A stretch of DNA of 64,000 nt from JBBQZU01 sp041749535 (GCA_041749535.1 JBGTBE010000017.1:27270-91269); one strand, 5' to 3'; shown: positions 17,163-26,904, counted from the stretch's first letter. The notes: generated from the sequence alone by a model not told the origin. Made by a program: numbers and translations.

Positions 17163-18857
17163 ATGAGCACTAATATTGCACAAAGGATGTTGCAAGGATT
17201 CATAAGCATCATCTTCACATGTGGGTGCTTTTCAGTAGTTTCATCCCAAACCTTTAATGACCCTTTCCGTGAAGATTGTATTGTAAACGCATCTTTGCCT
17301 ACACATCAATCAGGGTCAACGCCTTTTTATGATTACATCCATACCCAGTCACAGATAGAGAAACACACAGTAAAGTATACGTTCGATGGCAGACCTGCCA
17401 GCACCGGCAATAGCTTTATGGATATCTATCTACGCCCTGCACCATTGCTACAGAATGGGAGCATTTTGAAACGTCCGTTGGTATTTATTCTTCACGGTGG
17501 GGATGGGTCAAGACAGGAAGCAGGTATTTCGAACCAGGCAAGAAGATACGCGCAGAGAGGATACATAGCCGTTGTTCCCGACTATAGGGCAGGAAAGGAT
17601 CCGGTGTACGGTGATGCCCTTTGCCGTGATTCAATGCAGGTTACTCTTACACTACAGCATTCTGTCGTAGATGTGCGAGGGTCTATTCGTAAATTTATCT
17701 CCATGGCCAGAGAGAACCAGCAACTTGCCGCAATTGCTGATACATCTTCAATCTTTCTTATTGGTTTTAGCTGGGGTGCAGCTACTGCATACAGTGTTGC
17801 AGTTTCAATAGATGATGAATGGAGATTGGAAGGTCAAATTGTTACGGGTGTTAACTACTTCGCTGATGCAGATCAGTCGGTTATTTCTACCCTTGACTTT
17901 TATGAGAGCCTCGATGGCCTCGACGTGAATGGCTCGTGCACTGCACTCGACAAATCATTTATAAAAGGTGTGAGCTGTTCCGCCATGCCAACTTTGAACC
18001 TGGGAATGGTAGACGAGTCGGATACAATTCCCTTGATGCTTTACCACGGCACTTGCGATCCACTTGCACCATTTTATAAAACTACAAGCAGGCAATTGCT
18101 CATCAATGCTGTCAATGCACAGCTTTCCACAGAAGGGATACCAATTCCCAATTCGGAATTTTCTCCATATTACCCATGCAGCGAGCCACAGTATAACTAC
18201 ACCTTTTATGGTTCACAAGCAGTGTATGAATATATAAGAGACGTGCTTCATCCTGTTGGCAGTATTCCATTCCTCACGAGAATATTCAGGGTGTGCGGCG
18301 GTCAGCACGGAATAGAAAATGAGCATGCCGAATTTGAAAGAACCATATTTTTCAGAGATATTCTCAATGCAGAACTTGGGCGTTCGGAGAGCATATCATT
18401 GGATTTTACACTCTCCCTTCCGGAAAATGCAAATTTTTCGGGGACCAAAGAGTACTTTAACTGCTTTTACCAAGCATCTTCTAATGTTTGGCCCGGGAGA
18501 AACCAGTTTTGTAAATCATGTTCTACCGATCCCTACAAGCACAACGCAAAGTCCCGTTGTCCCTATTACGACGCTGCTCAATCCATTGATAGCCCAGACC
18601 GTTACATGTCCAAGCCCGTGAGTTATTGCGCTGATCTTGGCGGTCAAGCCGCCAGCACCATTGAGTTGAATCAATATCAGACTGAAGCTGAAACAATCGA
18701 ATTGTATGACATTTCAGGTCGATTACTTCGGAAGGGTAGGATTCAGGGATACACGCATGAAGCAGAATTACAATTTCTACGCAATTCGGGACTCAGTAGT
18801 GGAATTTATGTGGTTAGGTATGGGGGAATTTCCCGAAAGGTGGGTTTATTTCTGTAA
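17163..18857 (+). CDS. Secreted alpha/beta-hydrolase (esterase-like) with T9SS type A sorting domain
   Basis: The start at 17163 gives a signal peptide (cut after CFSVVSSQ) and a protein of 564 residues; the frame is open back to 17043. The catalytic domain shows the alpha/beta-hydrolase fold: FILHGGDGS for the oxyanion region and the nucleophile elbow IGFSWG (GxSxG). A likely catalytic His lies in GGQHGIE. The closest kind of enzyme is a carbohydrate or polyhydroxybutyrate esterase of the poly-esterase/feruloyl type, but the substrate cannot be read from the sequence. The last 75 residues (IELYDISGRLLRKG, then LSSGIYVVRYGG) are a T9SS type A sorting domain, so it is exported and released or attached to the surface. 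Several Cys pairs in the middle suggest disulfides. Confidence 0.85.
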   Translation: MSTNIAQRMLQGFISIIFTCGCFSVVSSQTFNDPFREDCIVNASLPTHQSGSTPFYDYIHTQSQIEKHTVKYTFDGRPASTGNSFMDIYLRPAPLLQNGSILKRPLVFILHGGDGSRQEAGISNQARRYAQRGYIAVVPDYRAGKDPVYGDALCRDSMQVTLTLQHSVVDVRGSIRKFISMARENQQLAAIADTSSIFLIGFSWGAATAYSVAVSIDDEWRLEGQIVTGVNYFADADQSVISTLDFYESLDGLDVNGSCTALDKSFIKGVSCSAMPTLNLGMVDESDTIPLMLYHGTCDPLAPFYKTTSRQLLINAVNAQLSTEGIPIPNSEFSPYYPCSEPQYNYTFYGSQAVYEYIRDVLHPVGSIPFLTRIFRVCGGQHGIENEHAEFERTIFFRDILNAELGRSESISLDFTLSLPENANFSGTKEYFNCFYQASSNVWPGRNQFCKSCSTDPYKHNAKSRCPYYDAAQSIDSPDRYMSKPVSYCADLGGQAASTIELNQYQTEAETIELYDISGRLLRKGRIQGYTHEAELQFLRNSGLSSGIYVVRYGGISRKVGLFL

Positions 18858-18916
18858 TTAAATACCGCTGTAAATCCAGTAGGGGCGATACTTTCAGCAG
18901 ATAATGAAAGAAATTG

Positions 18917-18946
18917 TTGATAATACCAATAAGTGCATTACCTTTG
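18917..18946 (+). promoter_or_regulatory. Bacteroidota-type promoter for the DEAD-box helicase gene
   Basis: TTG (18917-18919), a 19-nt spacer and TACCTTTG (18939-18946) match the consensus exactly. The ATG is 130 nt further on, so the transcript has a long 5' leader. Confidence 0.75.
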
Positions 18947-18974
18947 CACCCGTCTGCACAGAAGGCCTAGGCGG

Positions 18975-19005
18975 CCCGGGATGCAGGTTTATTAATTGCA
19001 CCGGG
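18975..19005 (+). promoter_or_regulatory. Stable hairpin in the 5' leader of the helicase mRNA
   Basis: CCCGG-GA-TGCA (18975-18985) pairs with TGCA-CCGGG (18997-19005) with a 2-nt bulge and an 11-nt loop. No T tract follows, so it is not a terminator. Long structured leaders are common in cold-induced DEAD-box helicase genes, where they affect mRNA stability or self-control. That role here is inference. Confidence 0.5.
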
Positions 19006-19076
19006 ACCTAAACACTTCAAAACTCTAAGCAGACTTCGATACACCCGGGTAGGGTTGCTCCGCTTTCCAAACACAC

Positions 19077-20915
19077 ATGAAATCATTTGATGAATCGGGT
19101 CTGAACCCCGAAATCCTGAAGGCCATTGCCGATATGGGATTTACAACTCCAACGCCTGTGCAGGCGCAAACCTTACCAATACTCCTATCAGGCGATGATG
19201 ACCTCGTTGCGCTGGCCCAAACCGGAACAGGCAAAACAGCTGCCTTCGGGTTGCCAATGCTTAACAGGGTGGAACAGAAGAACAAGGATACGCAGGCGTT
19301 GATTCTATGCCCAACGCGTGAACTATGCCTTCAGATAACCAATGATCTTACTTCTTATGCGAAGTACATGCCGCAGGTGAATATTACTGCCATATACGGC
19401 GGTGCGCCAATAGGCGTGCAGGCTAGGCAACTTTCTAAGGGAAGTCAAATTGTGGTAGGTACTCCCGGTCGTGTTGTAGACATGATCTCGCGAGGAGCGC
19501 TTATCATCGACAGGGTGAATTGCTTTGTACTGGATGAAGCAGATGAAATGCTCAACATGGGATTTAAGGATGACCTGGAAACCATTTTTGAGTACATGCC
19601 AGCTGAAAAGAATACCTGGCTTTTCTCTGCTACCATGCCACCCAGGGTGGATGGAATAGCCCGTCGCTTTATGAAAGATGCGAAGAGGGTGAGCCTGGGT
19701 AAGCGAAATGAAGGAGCTTCTACCATCAACCATGAATACTATATGGTTCATGCGAAGGACAGATTCGAAGCCCTGAGCCGTATGCTTGACCTTCACTCTG
19801 AGTTCTACGGCGTAATTTTTTGCCGTACCAGAATAGAAACCACAGAAATAGCACAGAAACTGGCCCGTAGGGGATATCCTGCACAGGCGCTAAACGGCGA
19901 TTTGTCGCAACAGCAAAGAGATAAAGTAATGGGTGATTTCAGAAATGGAACCCTGCGTATGTTGGTGGCTACGGATGTTGCTGCACGGGGATTGGATGTT
20001 GATGATCTCACACACGTGATAAACTACATACTTCCTGATGATCTTGAAGTGTACGTTCACCGAAGTGGTAGGACTGGAAGAGCAGGTAAAAGCGGAACCT
20101 GTATATCTATTGTGCACAGCCGTGAGGGTGGAAAAATACGCGATTTGGAGCGTACAGTTGGCAAACCCTTTGAACTTAAGAAAGTACCAAGTGCATCGGA
20201 AATCGGCCAGCATCATGTGATCAAAGATACCAAGGAACTGCTTGAGGCCGACACCAAGAAAAAGTCACTAGGCACGCTGCCAACCGAAGTTTATATGTTG
20301 TTTGAAGGACTTGATAGGGATCAGATTATTGAGCAGTGGCTCATGTGGAGCTACTTCAGAAATGTAAAGTCGGATACCAACAACGATGATATAAACCTGG
20401 AGCCAGGCAGAGGCGGCGCCCGCAGAGAAATGGACAACAATCGTTCACACCGCGATAGAGACTCTGCACGCCCAAGGTTGAAGTACGGAGAGGAAAGGCC
20501 GAGGAGAAATGACCGCAATGACCGCGGTGATAGGAATGACCGTTATGAGCGTAATGACCGCAATGATCGCGGAGATAGGGGGGAACAGCGCAGCGAAAGG
20601 GCCCCAAGGCCCACTGCTGCGGGTTTCACTGACCTCGAAATCAATATAGGTCGCACCCACAACTTGAAGCCCAACAAATTGATGGGCATTATCAACGATA
20701 TTACAGGTGACACTTCTATACAATTTGGTAGAATTGACATTTTCGGCGATAAGACCTCAATAGGTGTTGATTCCAAAAGGGCCAAAGAAATAATTCAAGC
20801 CATGGATGGTATGCAGTTTGGTAGCAAGAGACTGAAAGTGAACGTTAAAGAAAAGAACGATCCTTTTGGTGATGGCTACCGACCTTTCCCAAAAGCTGGA
20901 AACAAAAGAAGATAA
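19077..20915 (+). CDS. DEAD-box ATP-dependent RNA helicase (DeaD/CsdA-like)
   Basis: This is a 612-residue RNA helicase. The order of motifs is complete: a Q-motif region (FTTPTPVQAQTLP), AQTGTGKTAAF (Walker A), PTRELCLQ, GTPGRVVDM, VLDEADEML, SATMPP, VATDVAARGLD and HRSGRTGRAG. Residues about 440-505 are a low-complexity, Arg/Asn/Asp-rich linker (repeats of RNDRGD type). It is followed by a DbpA-like RNA-binding domain (DLEINIGRTHNLKPN to the end). This layout fits the CsdA/DeaD group that remodels ribosome precursors and helps at low temperature. A Bacteroidota promoter and a structured leader precede it, and a strong terminator follows. Confidence 0.95.
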   Translation: MKSFDESGLNPEILKAIADMGFTTPTPVQAQTLPILLSGDDDLVALAQTGTGKTAAFGLPMLNRVEQKNKDTQALILCPTRELCLQITNDLTSYAKYMPQVNITAIYGGAPIGVQARQLSKGSQIVVGTPGRVVDMISRGALIIDRVNCFVLDEADEMLNMGFKDDLETIFEYMPAEKNTWLFSATMPPRVDGIARRFMKDAKRVSLGKRNEGASTINHEYYMVHAKDRFEALSRMLDLHSEFYGVIFCRTRIETTEIAQKLARRGYPAQALNGDLSQQQRDKVMGDFRNGTLRMLVATDVAARGLDVDDLTHVINYILPDDLEVYVHRSGRTGRAGKSGTCISIVHSREGGKIRDLERTVGKPFELKKVPSASEIGQHHVIKDTKELLEADTKKKSLGTLPTEVYMLFEGLDRDQIIEQWLMWSYFRNVKSDTNNDDINLEPGRGGARREMDNNRSHRDRDSARPRLKYGEERPRRNDRNDRGDRNDRYERNDRNDRGDRGEQRSERAPRPTAAGFTDLEINIGRTHNLKPNKLMGIINDITGDTSIQFGRIDIFGDKTSIGVDSKRAKEIIQAMDGMQFGSKRLKVNVKEKNDPFGDGYRPFPKAGNKRR

Positions 20916-20985
20916 GAAGTTACAGCTTACATCATCCTTGTTAATCTAGGGCTTTGCCGCCCGCAATGCATCGAGGTTATAGTAG

Positions 20986-21018
20986 AATCCGGACCGAACA
21001 AGTCCGGATTTTTTTTTC
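20986..21018 (+). terminator. Intrinsic terminator after the helicase gene
   Basis: AATCCGGAC (20986-20994) pairs perfectly with GTCCGGATT (21002-21010), a 7-nt loop lies between, and a run of T follows to 21018. Confidence 0.9.
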
Positions 21019-21177
21019 TGGAATTTTCTGCTACCAACAATCCAGGCACCCTGAAACAATATTATTTATTCACATCCAGAATTTTCCAATTTCGTGACCA
21101 AATATTCCATACATTTGATACTAACATGCACGTTTAGTTTTAGAAGCCAATAGTTTAGAACAACCAATTCTATTATT

Positions 21178-23793
21178 ATGGATGCTAAAATGAATGCACT
21201 ATTTACAGTGCTCACTCTTGTGATATACTCGCAGGTATTTGGTCAATTTCAAGACCAGAGTCAATATCTCAATATAAATTCTTCAGTAGCCACAACCTAC
21301 AATGGCAATGGACTTAGTTTTTATGACTTTAATCAGGATGGCATTGACGATATTACCATAGCGCGGGGTAACCTGGAACCTGTTTTTCTAATCAACGACG
21401 GTGTAAACCTTGTTCCAGCTCCTTTCAGTATTCCAAATGTGGATTCTAAACAAATCATGATGATCATGTGGGTGGACTATGACAACGATGGTGACCTTGA
21501 TGTGTTCATCACTAAAATGTTTGGTCCTGTTGAATTATGGAAGAATGACGGATCCTTCAATTTTACTTTATCGACCGCAGCAGCAGGTTTGTCGCTGCTT
21601 GAAAGATACCATACTGGCGCAGCATTTTGCGATTATGACCACGATGGAGATTTGGATCTTTATGTTGCAAAGTTCTATCACCCAAATATTGGAATTTCTC
21701 CTACAAACGCATCCGTATTTTATCTTAACGATGGAGATGGAACCTTTACTGAATTTACAGTTCAAGCAGGGATATTTGTACCCCAGCGTCCGATTTTTCA
21801 GCCTGTTTTTCTCGATTATAACAATGATGGATGGGAAGACCTATACCTTATTACAGATAGGATATTTGTAGTAAATGAACTCTTTTTAAACAACAAGGAC
21901 GGAACCTTTACCAATGTGACTCAGCAGAGTGGGGCAGGGCTTATGATTTGCTCTATGTCTGGAACCGTGGGAGATTATGACAACGACAATGACCTGGACG
22001 TTTTTATAACGAACAATCCAGCGGTTGGTAGCAAACTGTTAGAAAATAATGGTGATTCTACTTTTACAGAAGTGGCTTCACAAATGGGTGTGAACATTCA
22101 TCAGGTAGGGTGGGGAGCACTTTGGTTGGATTATGACAATGACTCCTGGCAGGATTTGTTCGTTTCTTTTACAGGTGGCCATCCAGGCTATATTGGCAAC
22201 CATTTGCACAAAAACAATGAAGGCGTAGACTTCACGAATGTGAGTTACGAAATGGGTATCTTGAATGAAGTTACCGAAACTTTTGTATGCGCTATGGGCG
22301 ATATAAACAACGATGGATACTACGACATTCTCCTTAACCCAAAGGAGGGCTATGTGCCAAAGCTGTATAAAAGTATTACAGGTGCAAATCACTATTTGAG
22401 CGTAAGCCTTCAAGGAGTAGAATCGAATAAACAAGGTGTAGGAACCTGGATAAGGGCCTATGCAGGAGGCAATGAATATGTGCGGTTTACTTTGTGCGGG
22501 GAGAATCTAATTGGTCAGAATTCAAGCAAGTACATTTTTGGACTCGGGCAGCTGGATGTGGTTGATTCACTTGTGGTAGATTGGAATATGGGCACCCATG
22601 ATGTGTATTACAATGTTGCGGTGAATCAGCATATGAATATTGTGGAAGGACTCAGTTTTTATAGCAACATGTACCCTCAATTGAGTCAGCTATATTTATG
22701 TCCGGGTCAGTCAGTTACTCTCTCTCTACCAGACTTGGAGAATGTGACGTGGAGTAATGGTGAATCCGGCGCTGAAACACAAGTCACAGAACCAGGATGG
22801 TATTGGGCCAGCATTACTACGTCTTCGGGCCATACTACCCAAACCCAGCATGTATTGGTTGAGTTCGCCCCTGAGGTACCCATCGATGTGATTTTTAGCA
22901 ATGAAAGTTGCTATGGCTTCAATGATGGATCCATTGAATTGGTCTGCCCTGAAAATACCATACAGAGCGTAGAATGGGCTACCGGTGACACGTTGAATAT
23001 AATTTCATCTTTAGCTCCGGGTGCCTACACCTTTGAATTGACAGATGTGCATGGCTGTGTACATTGGGGCGGCGCGTTTATTGAACCAGCGCAGCAAATC
23101 ATTACTTTGGTCAATACCACTCCAGCATTGTGCTTTGGTGATAGTACAGGGACGGCGCAGATCATTATTTTCGGCGGAGCATTTCCCCATGTTATAGACT
23201 GGCAAGGGCATGAGGCTCAATCTCTGGTTGCCGGAGCGTACAGCGTTGTGGTCATTGATGCAAACGGGTGTGAAGTGATAACTTCTTATACAGTGGGAGA
23301 GCCAGAAATTTTATCAGCAGAAATAGATGCAGAAGATGTTGGAATATCTGGTCCTGCAGGATCAGCATCGGTAGTCGCTTCTGGTGGTACTCCACCCTAT
23401 TACTATGAGTGGAGTAGCGGCATAGCAAATGGAAACCAGGTGAGTGGGCTGCCCGTGGGTATTCATTTGCTCACTGTTACTGACGACAATGCCTGTTCTT
23501 TTACTATAGAATTCCAAATCCTGGACGTGACGGGAATTTTTGATACAGCAGCCAGAAGTTGTTTTGTATTTCCCAACCCGGTAGTCGATAAATTGATTAT
23601 TAGTAATTGCAACTTGCCTCCCATATTTTCATATTCGATCTATGACATTACTGGATCTCTTAAGGCATATGAATCAGTGCACTACCTTCCAGATGGCATT
23701 TCGGTGCAGTGGCTGCAGCCTGGAATATACAGTTTACGAATTCACAAAGATGATGCCCTGGGAAATGTCACTTTCGTAAAATCCGATTATTAA
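21178..23793 (+). CDS. Secreted FG-GAP/ASPIC-UnbV protein with SprB-like repeats and T9SS sorting domain
   Basis: This 871-residue exported protein has a signal peptide ending near QVFGQF. Residues about 30-410 contain repeated FG-GAP/VCBS units with Ca-binding-like signatures such as DYDNDGDLDVF and DYDHDGDLDLY, predicted to form a beta-propeller. An ASPIC/UnbV module follows (GVGTWIRAYAGGNEYVR). Next come an Ig-like segment (TWSNGESGAETQV) and about three SprB-like repeats (CYGFNDGSIEL, GGTPPYYYEWSSG). The C-terminal 75 residues (VFPNPVVDKLI) are a T9SS type A sorting domain. Surface attachment or binding is likely; no catalytic residues are visible. The gene is monocistronic and its stop overlaps the convergent next gene by 4 bp. 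Confidence 0.9.
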   Translation: MDAKMNALFTVLTLVIYSQVFGQFQDQSQYLNINSSVATTYNGNGLSFYDFNQDGIDDITIARGNLEPVFLINDGVNLVPAPFSIPNVDSKQIMMIMWVDYDNDGDLDVFITKMFGPVELWKNDGSFNFTLSTAAAGLSLLERYHTGAAFCDYDHDGDLDLYVAKFYHPNIGISPTNASVFYLNDGDGTFTEFTVQAGIFVPQRPIFQPVFLDYNNDGWEDLYLITDRIFVVNELFLNNKDGTFTNVTQQSGAGLMICSMSGTVGDYDNDNDLDVFITNNPAVGSKLLENNGDSTFTEVASQMGVNIHQVGWGALWLDYDNDSWQDLFVSFTGGHPGYIGNHLHKNNEGVDFTNVSYEMGILNEVTETFVCAMGDINNDGYYDILLNPKEGYVPKLYKSITGANHYLSVSLQGVESNKQGVGTWIRAYAGGNEYVRFTLCGENLIGQNSSKYIFGLGQLDVVDSLVVDWNMGTHDVYYNVAVNQHMNIVEGLSFYSNMYPQLSQLYLCPGQSVTLSLPDLENVTWSNGESGAETQVTEPGWYWASITTSSGHTTQTQHVLVEFAPEVPIDVIFSNESCYGFNDGSIELVCPENTIQSVEWATGDTLNIISSLAPGAYTFELTDVHGCVHWGGAFIEPAQQIITLVNTTPALCFGDSTGTAQIIIFGGAFPHVIDWQGHEAQSLVAGAYSVVVIDANGCEVITSYTVGEPEILSAEIDAEDVGISGPAGSASVVASGGTPPYYYEWSSGIANGNQVSGLPVGIHLLTVTDDNACSFTIEFQILDVTGIFDTAARSCFVFPNPVVDKLIISNCNLPPIFSYSIYDITGSLKAYESVHYLPDGISVQWLQPGIYSLRIHKDDALGNVTFVKSDY

Positions 23794-24641
23794 TTATTTA
23801 GATTTAATTCGGTAGGTGGATTTTCAACAATCGCATTTCGTGTAGCGCGCTTTACTATTTTGATCGTGTGCTCGGATGGAGAGTATTGCAGCCAACGCTT
23901 ACAGGTAGAACCCAGCCAGTCAGGCCTTGTTTTACCAGCATCATTGAGCCAGTTACCTACACTGTTCTGAACATAGGCCGAGCTGTCATCTTTTAGCGGT
24001 TCGAGAAGCTGCTCTGCTATTTCGGGTCTTTTCTTCAAGGTGTCGATATGCTTGCACCAAACACCTCTCGGACGGGTTGCTTCGGTGGCAAATCTTCTGA
24101 TGTTCTCATCCGGATGCAATGCCCACAATGAGAGAATTCTTAACGATTCAACTACATTCCCTGAGATAGATGGCCTCGCAGCCATCCAGGCCATTTCCCG
24201 AACTCCAAAGTGGGCATCCGATGCAAATGGTTTTATGGCTTTGAGTTTTTCTGATAAATCGAGCCCATCGGAGTGACTCACCACAGCAACAGCCCAGCAA
24301 CGAACCATATCTGAAGTATGGGTGCTCATTTCATTCCATGCCTGTTCAGCAAATCCTGTTGCAGCCTTCCTGCTCAGCCAGGCCGCAATGGCATCAATAA
24401 CCTTTGGAGCAGTTCTTTGCTTGAGTTGGTGCACAATGGTGTTGGCTTCCGGAAAATGATAGGCCAATCCCATGCTTTTTAGAACGGTGTTCAGTAATTT
24501 GAGCTGATCGATCGCAAGCCACTCGCTGAGGTTCACAGTCTGTATCTGTCCCGACTCCAAATGTTTGAGCACATCGCTTGGCACCAACGAAGGACTGGCA
24601 GCCCCTTTTCGGGAGTTTAAATTGTGCGCTTGCTGGTTCAT
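23790..24641 (-). CDS. HEAT-repeat DNA alkylation repair protein (AlkC/AlkD-like)
   Basis: This 283-residue all-helical protein resembles the AlkC/AlkD glycosylase superfamily. Family members flip no base but excise 3- and 7-alkylated purines from DNA. Typical segments are WALHPDENIRRFATEATRPR and YVQNSVGNWLNDAGKTRPDW, and helical pairs run through residues 60-260. The gene is monocistronic and its 3' end overlaps that of the FG-GAP gene. The family assignment is good. The glycosylase activity itself is inferred; some relatives bind DNA without an active site. The N-terminal 20 residues are polar and probably disordered. Confidence 0.8.
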   Translation of the reverse strand: MNQQAHNLNSRKGAASPSLVPSDVLKHLESGQIQTVNLSEWLAIDQLKLLNTVLKSMGLAYHFPEANTIVHQLKQRTAPKVIDAIAAWLSRKAATGFAEQAWNEMSTHTSDMVRCWAVAVVSHSDGLDLSEKLKAIKPFASDAHFGVREMAWMAARPSISGNVVESLRILSLWALHPDENIRRFATEATRPRGVWCKHIDTLKKRPEIAEQLLEPLKDDSSAYVQNSVGNWLNDAGKTRPDWLGSTCKRWLQYSPSEHTIKIVKRATRNAIVENPPTELNLNN

Positions 24642-24810
24642 TTGAAATCAAATATAACATTTGCAACAAGCAGTTACAGTCAGCAACTCCAATTATAATT
24701 TCATGTTAAGAATGTTTGTACTTATGAGAAGATACTTTAAAAAAAGCATCACTGCCTTTGCAGGTGCATCGGAGCCAATTGTATGCAGTGGGTGTGGGTT
24801 GGGTGAAACA

Positions 24811-24837
24811 AAAAATCCCGGATCAACCGGGATTTTT
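24811..24837 (-). terminator. Terminator after tRNA-Arg
   Basis: AAAAATCCCGG (24811-24821) and CCGGGATTTTT (24827-24837) form an 11-bp perfect stem with a 5-nt loop. It works in either direction, and lies 14 nt beyond the 3' end of the minus-strand tRNA gene. Confidence 0.8.
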
Positions 24838-24850
24838 GAATTTGGACTTG

Positions 24851-24924
24851 TGACTCCGCAGGGATTCGAACCCCGAACCTTCGCATCCGTAGTGCGATGC
24901 TCTATCCAGTTAAGCTACGGAGCC
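24851..24924 (-). tRNA. tRNA-Arg (ACG anticodon)
   Basis: The 74-nt sequence folds as a full cloverleaf. The acceptor stem is GGCTCCG with CGGAGTC (one G-U pair). The D-arm is GCTTAACTGGATAGAGC. The anticodon stem TCGCA/TGCGA holds the loop CTACGGA with anticodon ACG. The T-arm contains GGTTCGAATCC. The 3' CCA is not encoded and would be added by the nucleotidyltransferase. The gap from 24642 to 25018 holds only this gene and its terminator. Confidence 0.95.
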
Positions 24925-25018
24925 ATTCCGTGGAAACGGACGGCAAAAGTAGTATTATTTTAGTAAAAACCATCTACAGATTTTATTTAAGTGCAAGCTG
25001 GATGATTGTAATTCAGCA

Positions 25019-25591
25019 TCATTTATTTAGGTTCCGCATGGCTTGGGCCATATGTCTGGCATCATGCGCCACAATAAATTGAAACACATCTCCAAGGGGC
25101 AGCTTGATGAGCTTGGATATTGAGATAGGCACATGCAATTTTTGGAGGTTTACATACTGTGCATTTCTCAACTGAAGGAGCAATACTTCTTGCTGGCGGA
25201 TAAATTCTGCAATGACCGAAGGAGCATTTAAATTCCTTGAGGGTGTATGTGGTTTTGTTGCTTTTATTTTGCCACGATTTTGTGGCTCCATCATATAAGT
25301 AAAGTATTGACCGAACCTGCTGTTTTTAAACGTTGGTTGCGGGATTTCATGGGCTTTGGACTTCATTGCGTTCTCTATGGCAGGTAAGTAATAATTGCCG
25401 TAGGTATTTAGGTGTTCTATACATTGGGCAATGCTCCAGCCCCCTGATGCAGAACTTTTAAGCAACACATCAGGTGGGAGGTTTTGAATCGTTTTAATGG
25501 TAAGGTGAATGTGCTGTTCGACCATAGATTCGAGGCTATTTAGTAGCACAGAGGTATCGGTCGAAATTCTTTTAGCAAAAAAAGCTTTCAT
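25019..25591 (-). CDS. DinB/YfiT-fold protein
   Basis: This 190-residue protein has the four-helix-bundle fold of the DinB/YfiT family (unrelated to polymerase IV). The expected metal-site histidines appear in QCIEHLNTYGNYYLP and near the end in FIVAHDARHMAQAMR. Members include thiol-dependent enzymes such as bacillithiol transferases and maleylpyruvate isomerases, but many have no known reaction. It lies 147 bp downstream of the Crp/Fnr regulator on the same strand and may be part of the same unit. The substrate is unknown. Confidence 0.85.
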   Translation of the reverse strand: MKAFFAKRISTDTSVLLNSLESMVEQHIHLTIKTIQNLPPDVLLKSSASGGWSIAQCIEHLNTYGNYYLPAIENAMKSKAHEIPQPTFKNSRFGQYFTYMMEPQNRGKIKATKPHTPSRNLNAPSVIAEFIRQQEVLLLQLRNAQYVNLQKLHVPISISKLIKLPLGDVFQFIVAHDARHMAQAMRNLNK

Positions 25592-25738
25592 AACTGTGAA
25601 TTTTTAGTCGTTTCAATTTGCAACAGACCTGATTTTGCTTCCTTAAATAACAATGTTTAGATCAAGCCAGACTTAATCGAAGTCCACTGCAAAGGTGCTG
25701 TGCATGGAGAAAGCGAATATTGGTAAAAACCAAGATTT

Positions 25739-26323
25739 TCAGAACTGAACCCGGTTCAGCAGCTTGCTGAAGTTGGTGGCATCCATGCCCAGGTAGTTTG
25801 CGATGTACTTATGGGGAATCAAACCCAGAATGTGGGGACTTCTTTTCAGTAACATTCTATAGCGCTCCTCTGAACTGAAGCACTGCACTTCCACAAGCCT
25901 TTCCAGTACCCCCGATAAGGTTTGCATAACTCCTTTTTTAATCAAGCCATTGATGGCTGGTATCTCAAGGCCTAGCGCATCAAACTGAGTGAAAGTAGCC
26001 CGTAGAAATTTTGAAGGACTCAAGGTTTCATAAAAGTATTTTGATGGTGTACCGAGTGCCATGGAGTCTATGATACCGCCAAATGAAGGGGCGTATGTAA
26101 AAACAATGGTAGCCTCTCTGCCAGTTTCATCCAAATAGTACACCCTTTGAATCCCTTCAGTAACAAAATAGAGATAGCGTTCGGGTTCACCAGTACGCGT
26201 AAGTATTTCCTTTCTTCCGGCATTGAATTCTGTAAAAAGACCTGAGAGACTTTTCCATTCTTCTTCGCTAAAGGTCTGAATGCCTTGCACCAATTCACGC
26301 AGTGAATCCAGTTGAGTCGACAT
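25739..26323 (-). CDS. Crp/Fnr-family transcriptional regulator
   Basis: This 194-residue protein has an N-terminal cyclic-nucleotide-binding-type beta-roll (GRKEILTRTGEPERYLYFVTEG region, split over residues 35-57) and a C-terminal helix-turn-helix (IPHKYIANYLGMDATNFSKL). No Fe-S cysteines of the FNR type are present. The gene is 77 bp downstream of paaD on the same strand. It could regulate the paa genes or simply be cotranscribed. The ligand is unknown. Similar Bacteroidota proteins act as cAMP-independent Crp-like regulators. Confidence 0.9.
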   Translation of the reverse strand: MSTQLDSLRELVQGIQTFSEEEWKSLSGLFTEFNAGRKEILTRTGEPERYLYFVTEGIQRVYYLDETGREATIVFTYAPSFGGIIDSMALGTPSKYFYETLSPSKFLRATFTQFDALGLEIPAINGLIKKGVMQTLSGVLERLVEVQCFSSEERYRMLLKRSPHILGLIPHKYIANYLGMDATNFSKLLNRVQF

Positions 26324-26400
26324 GTAAATGTTTAATTTATAGCTGCAAGGTAGCAGTTACAGCCAAATGAAGGCTGTTTTGATGTAAATTGGAAATCTTA

Positions 26401-26901
26401 CTAAATACATTTAAAATAATCGAACACTTCATCACATGCCTTGCATTTATAGAGGGACTTACAGGCAGTGCTGCCAAAATAACTGATCATTTCTGTATGC
26501 ATGGATTTGCACTGAGGGCAGCGCACTTCCTTTGTTTTGCCTGTAATAAAGCCCTTATCGGATGTCAACTCTGAAGGTGGAGCAATTCCGTATTCTTCAA
26601 GGTTTTTTCTTCCTTTTTCGCTCATCCAGTCAGTGGTCCAGGCAGGAGAAATGCTGGTTTTCACCTTTGCATTTATACCATTCTCCGAAAGGGTGGACAG
26701 TATATCGCGCTCTATTGTATCCATAGCAGGACAGCCAGAATAGGTAGGAGTGATGGTTACTGCGATGGTCCCATCGGGATTGGATTCAACCTTACGCACC
26801 ACACCGAGGTCTATAACGCTCAGTACGGGAATTTCGGGATCGTAAACCTTCTCAAGGAGTTCGTAAACCTTTGTGATAGTGGCTGAATCTGCATCTATCA
26901 T
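26401..26901 (-). CDS. paaD: Phenylacetyl-CoA epoxidase maturation subunit PaaD
   Basis: This 166-residue protein combines a DUF59/MIP18 domain (VYDPEIPVLSVIDLGVVRKV) with a C-terminal zinc ribbon (CPQC and CKAC, about 28 residues apart). PaaD is needed to assemble the di-iron oxygenase, probably by helping deliver iron or iron-sulfur cofactors. It is the last gene of paaABCD, 3 bp after the paaC stop. The order is the same as in the classical operon, except that no paaE follows. Confidence 0.94.
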   Translation of the reverse strand: MIDADSATITKVYELLEKVYDPEIPVLSVIDLGVVRKVESNPDGTIAVTITPTYSGCPAMDTIERDILSTLSENGINAKVKTSISPAWTTDWMSEKGRKNLEEYGIAPPSELTSDKGFITGKTKEVRCPQCKSMHTEMISYFGSTACKSLYKCKACDEVFDYFKCI

Positions 26902-26904
26902 GGC

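Noticed and set aside
20500..20590. Short DNA repeats in the helicase gene as a separate mobile or regulatory repeat
   Set aside because: They encode the Arg/Asn/Asp-rich linker and are explained by low-complexity coding sequence.
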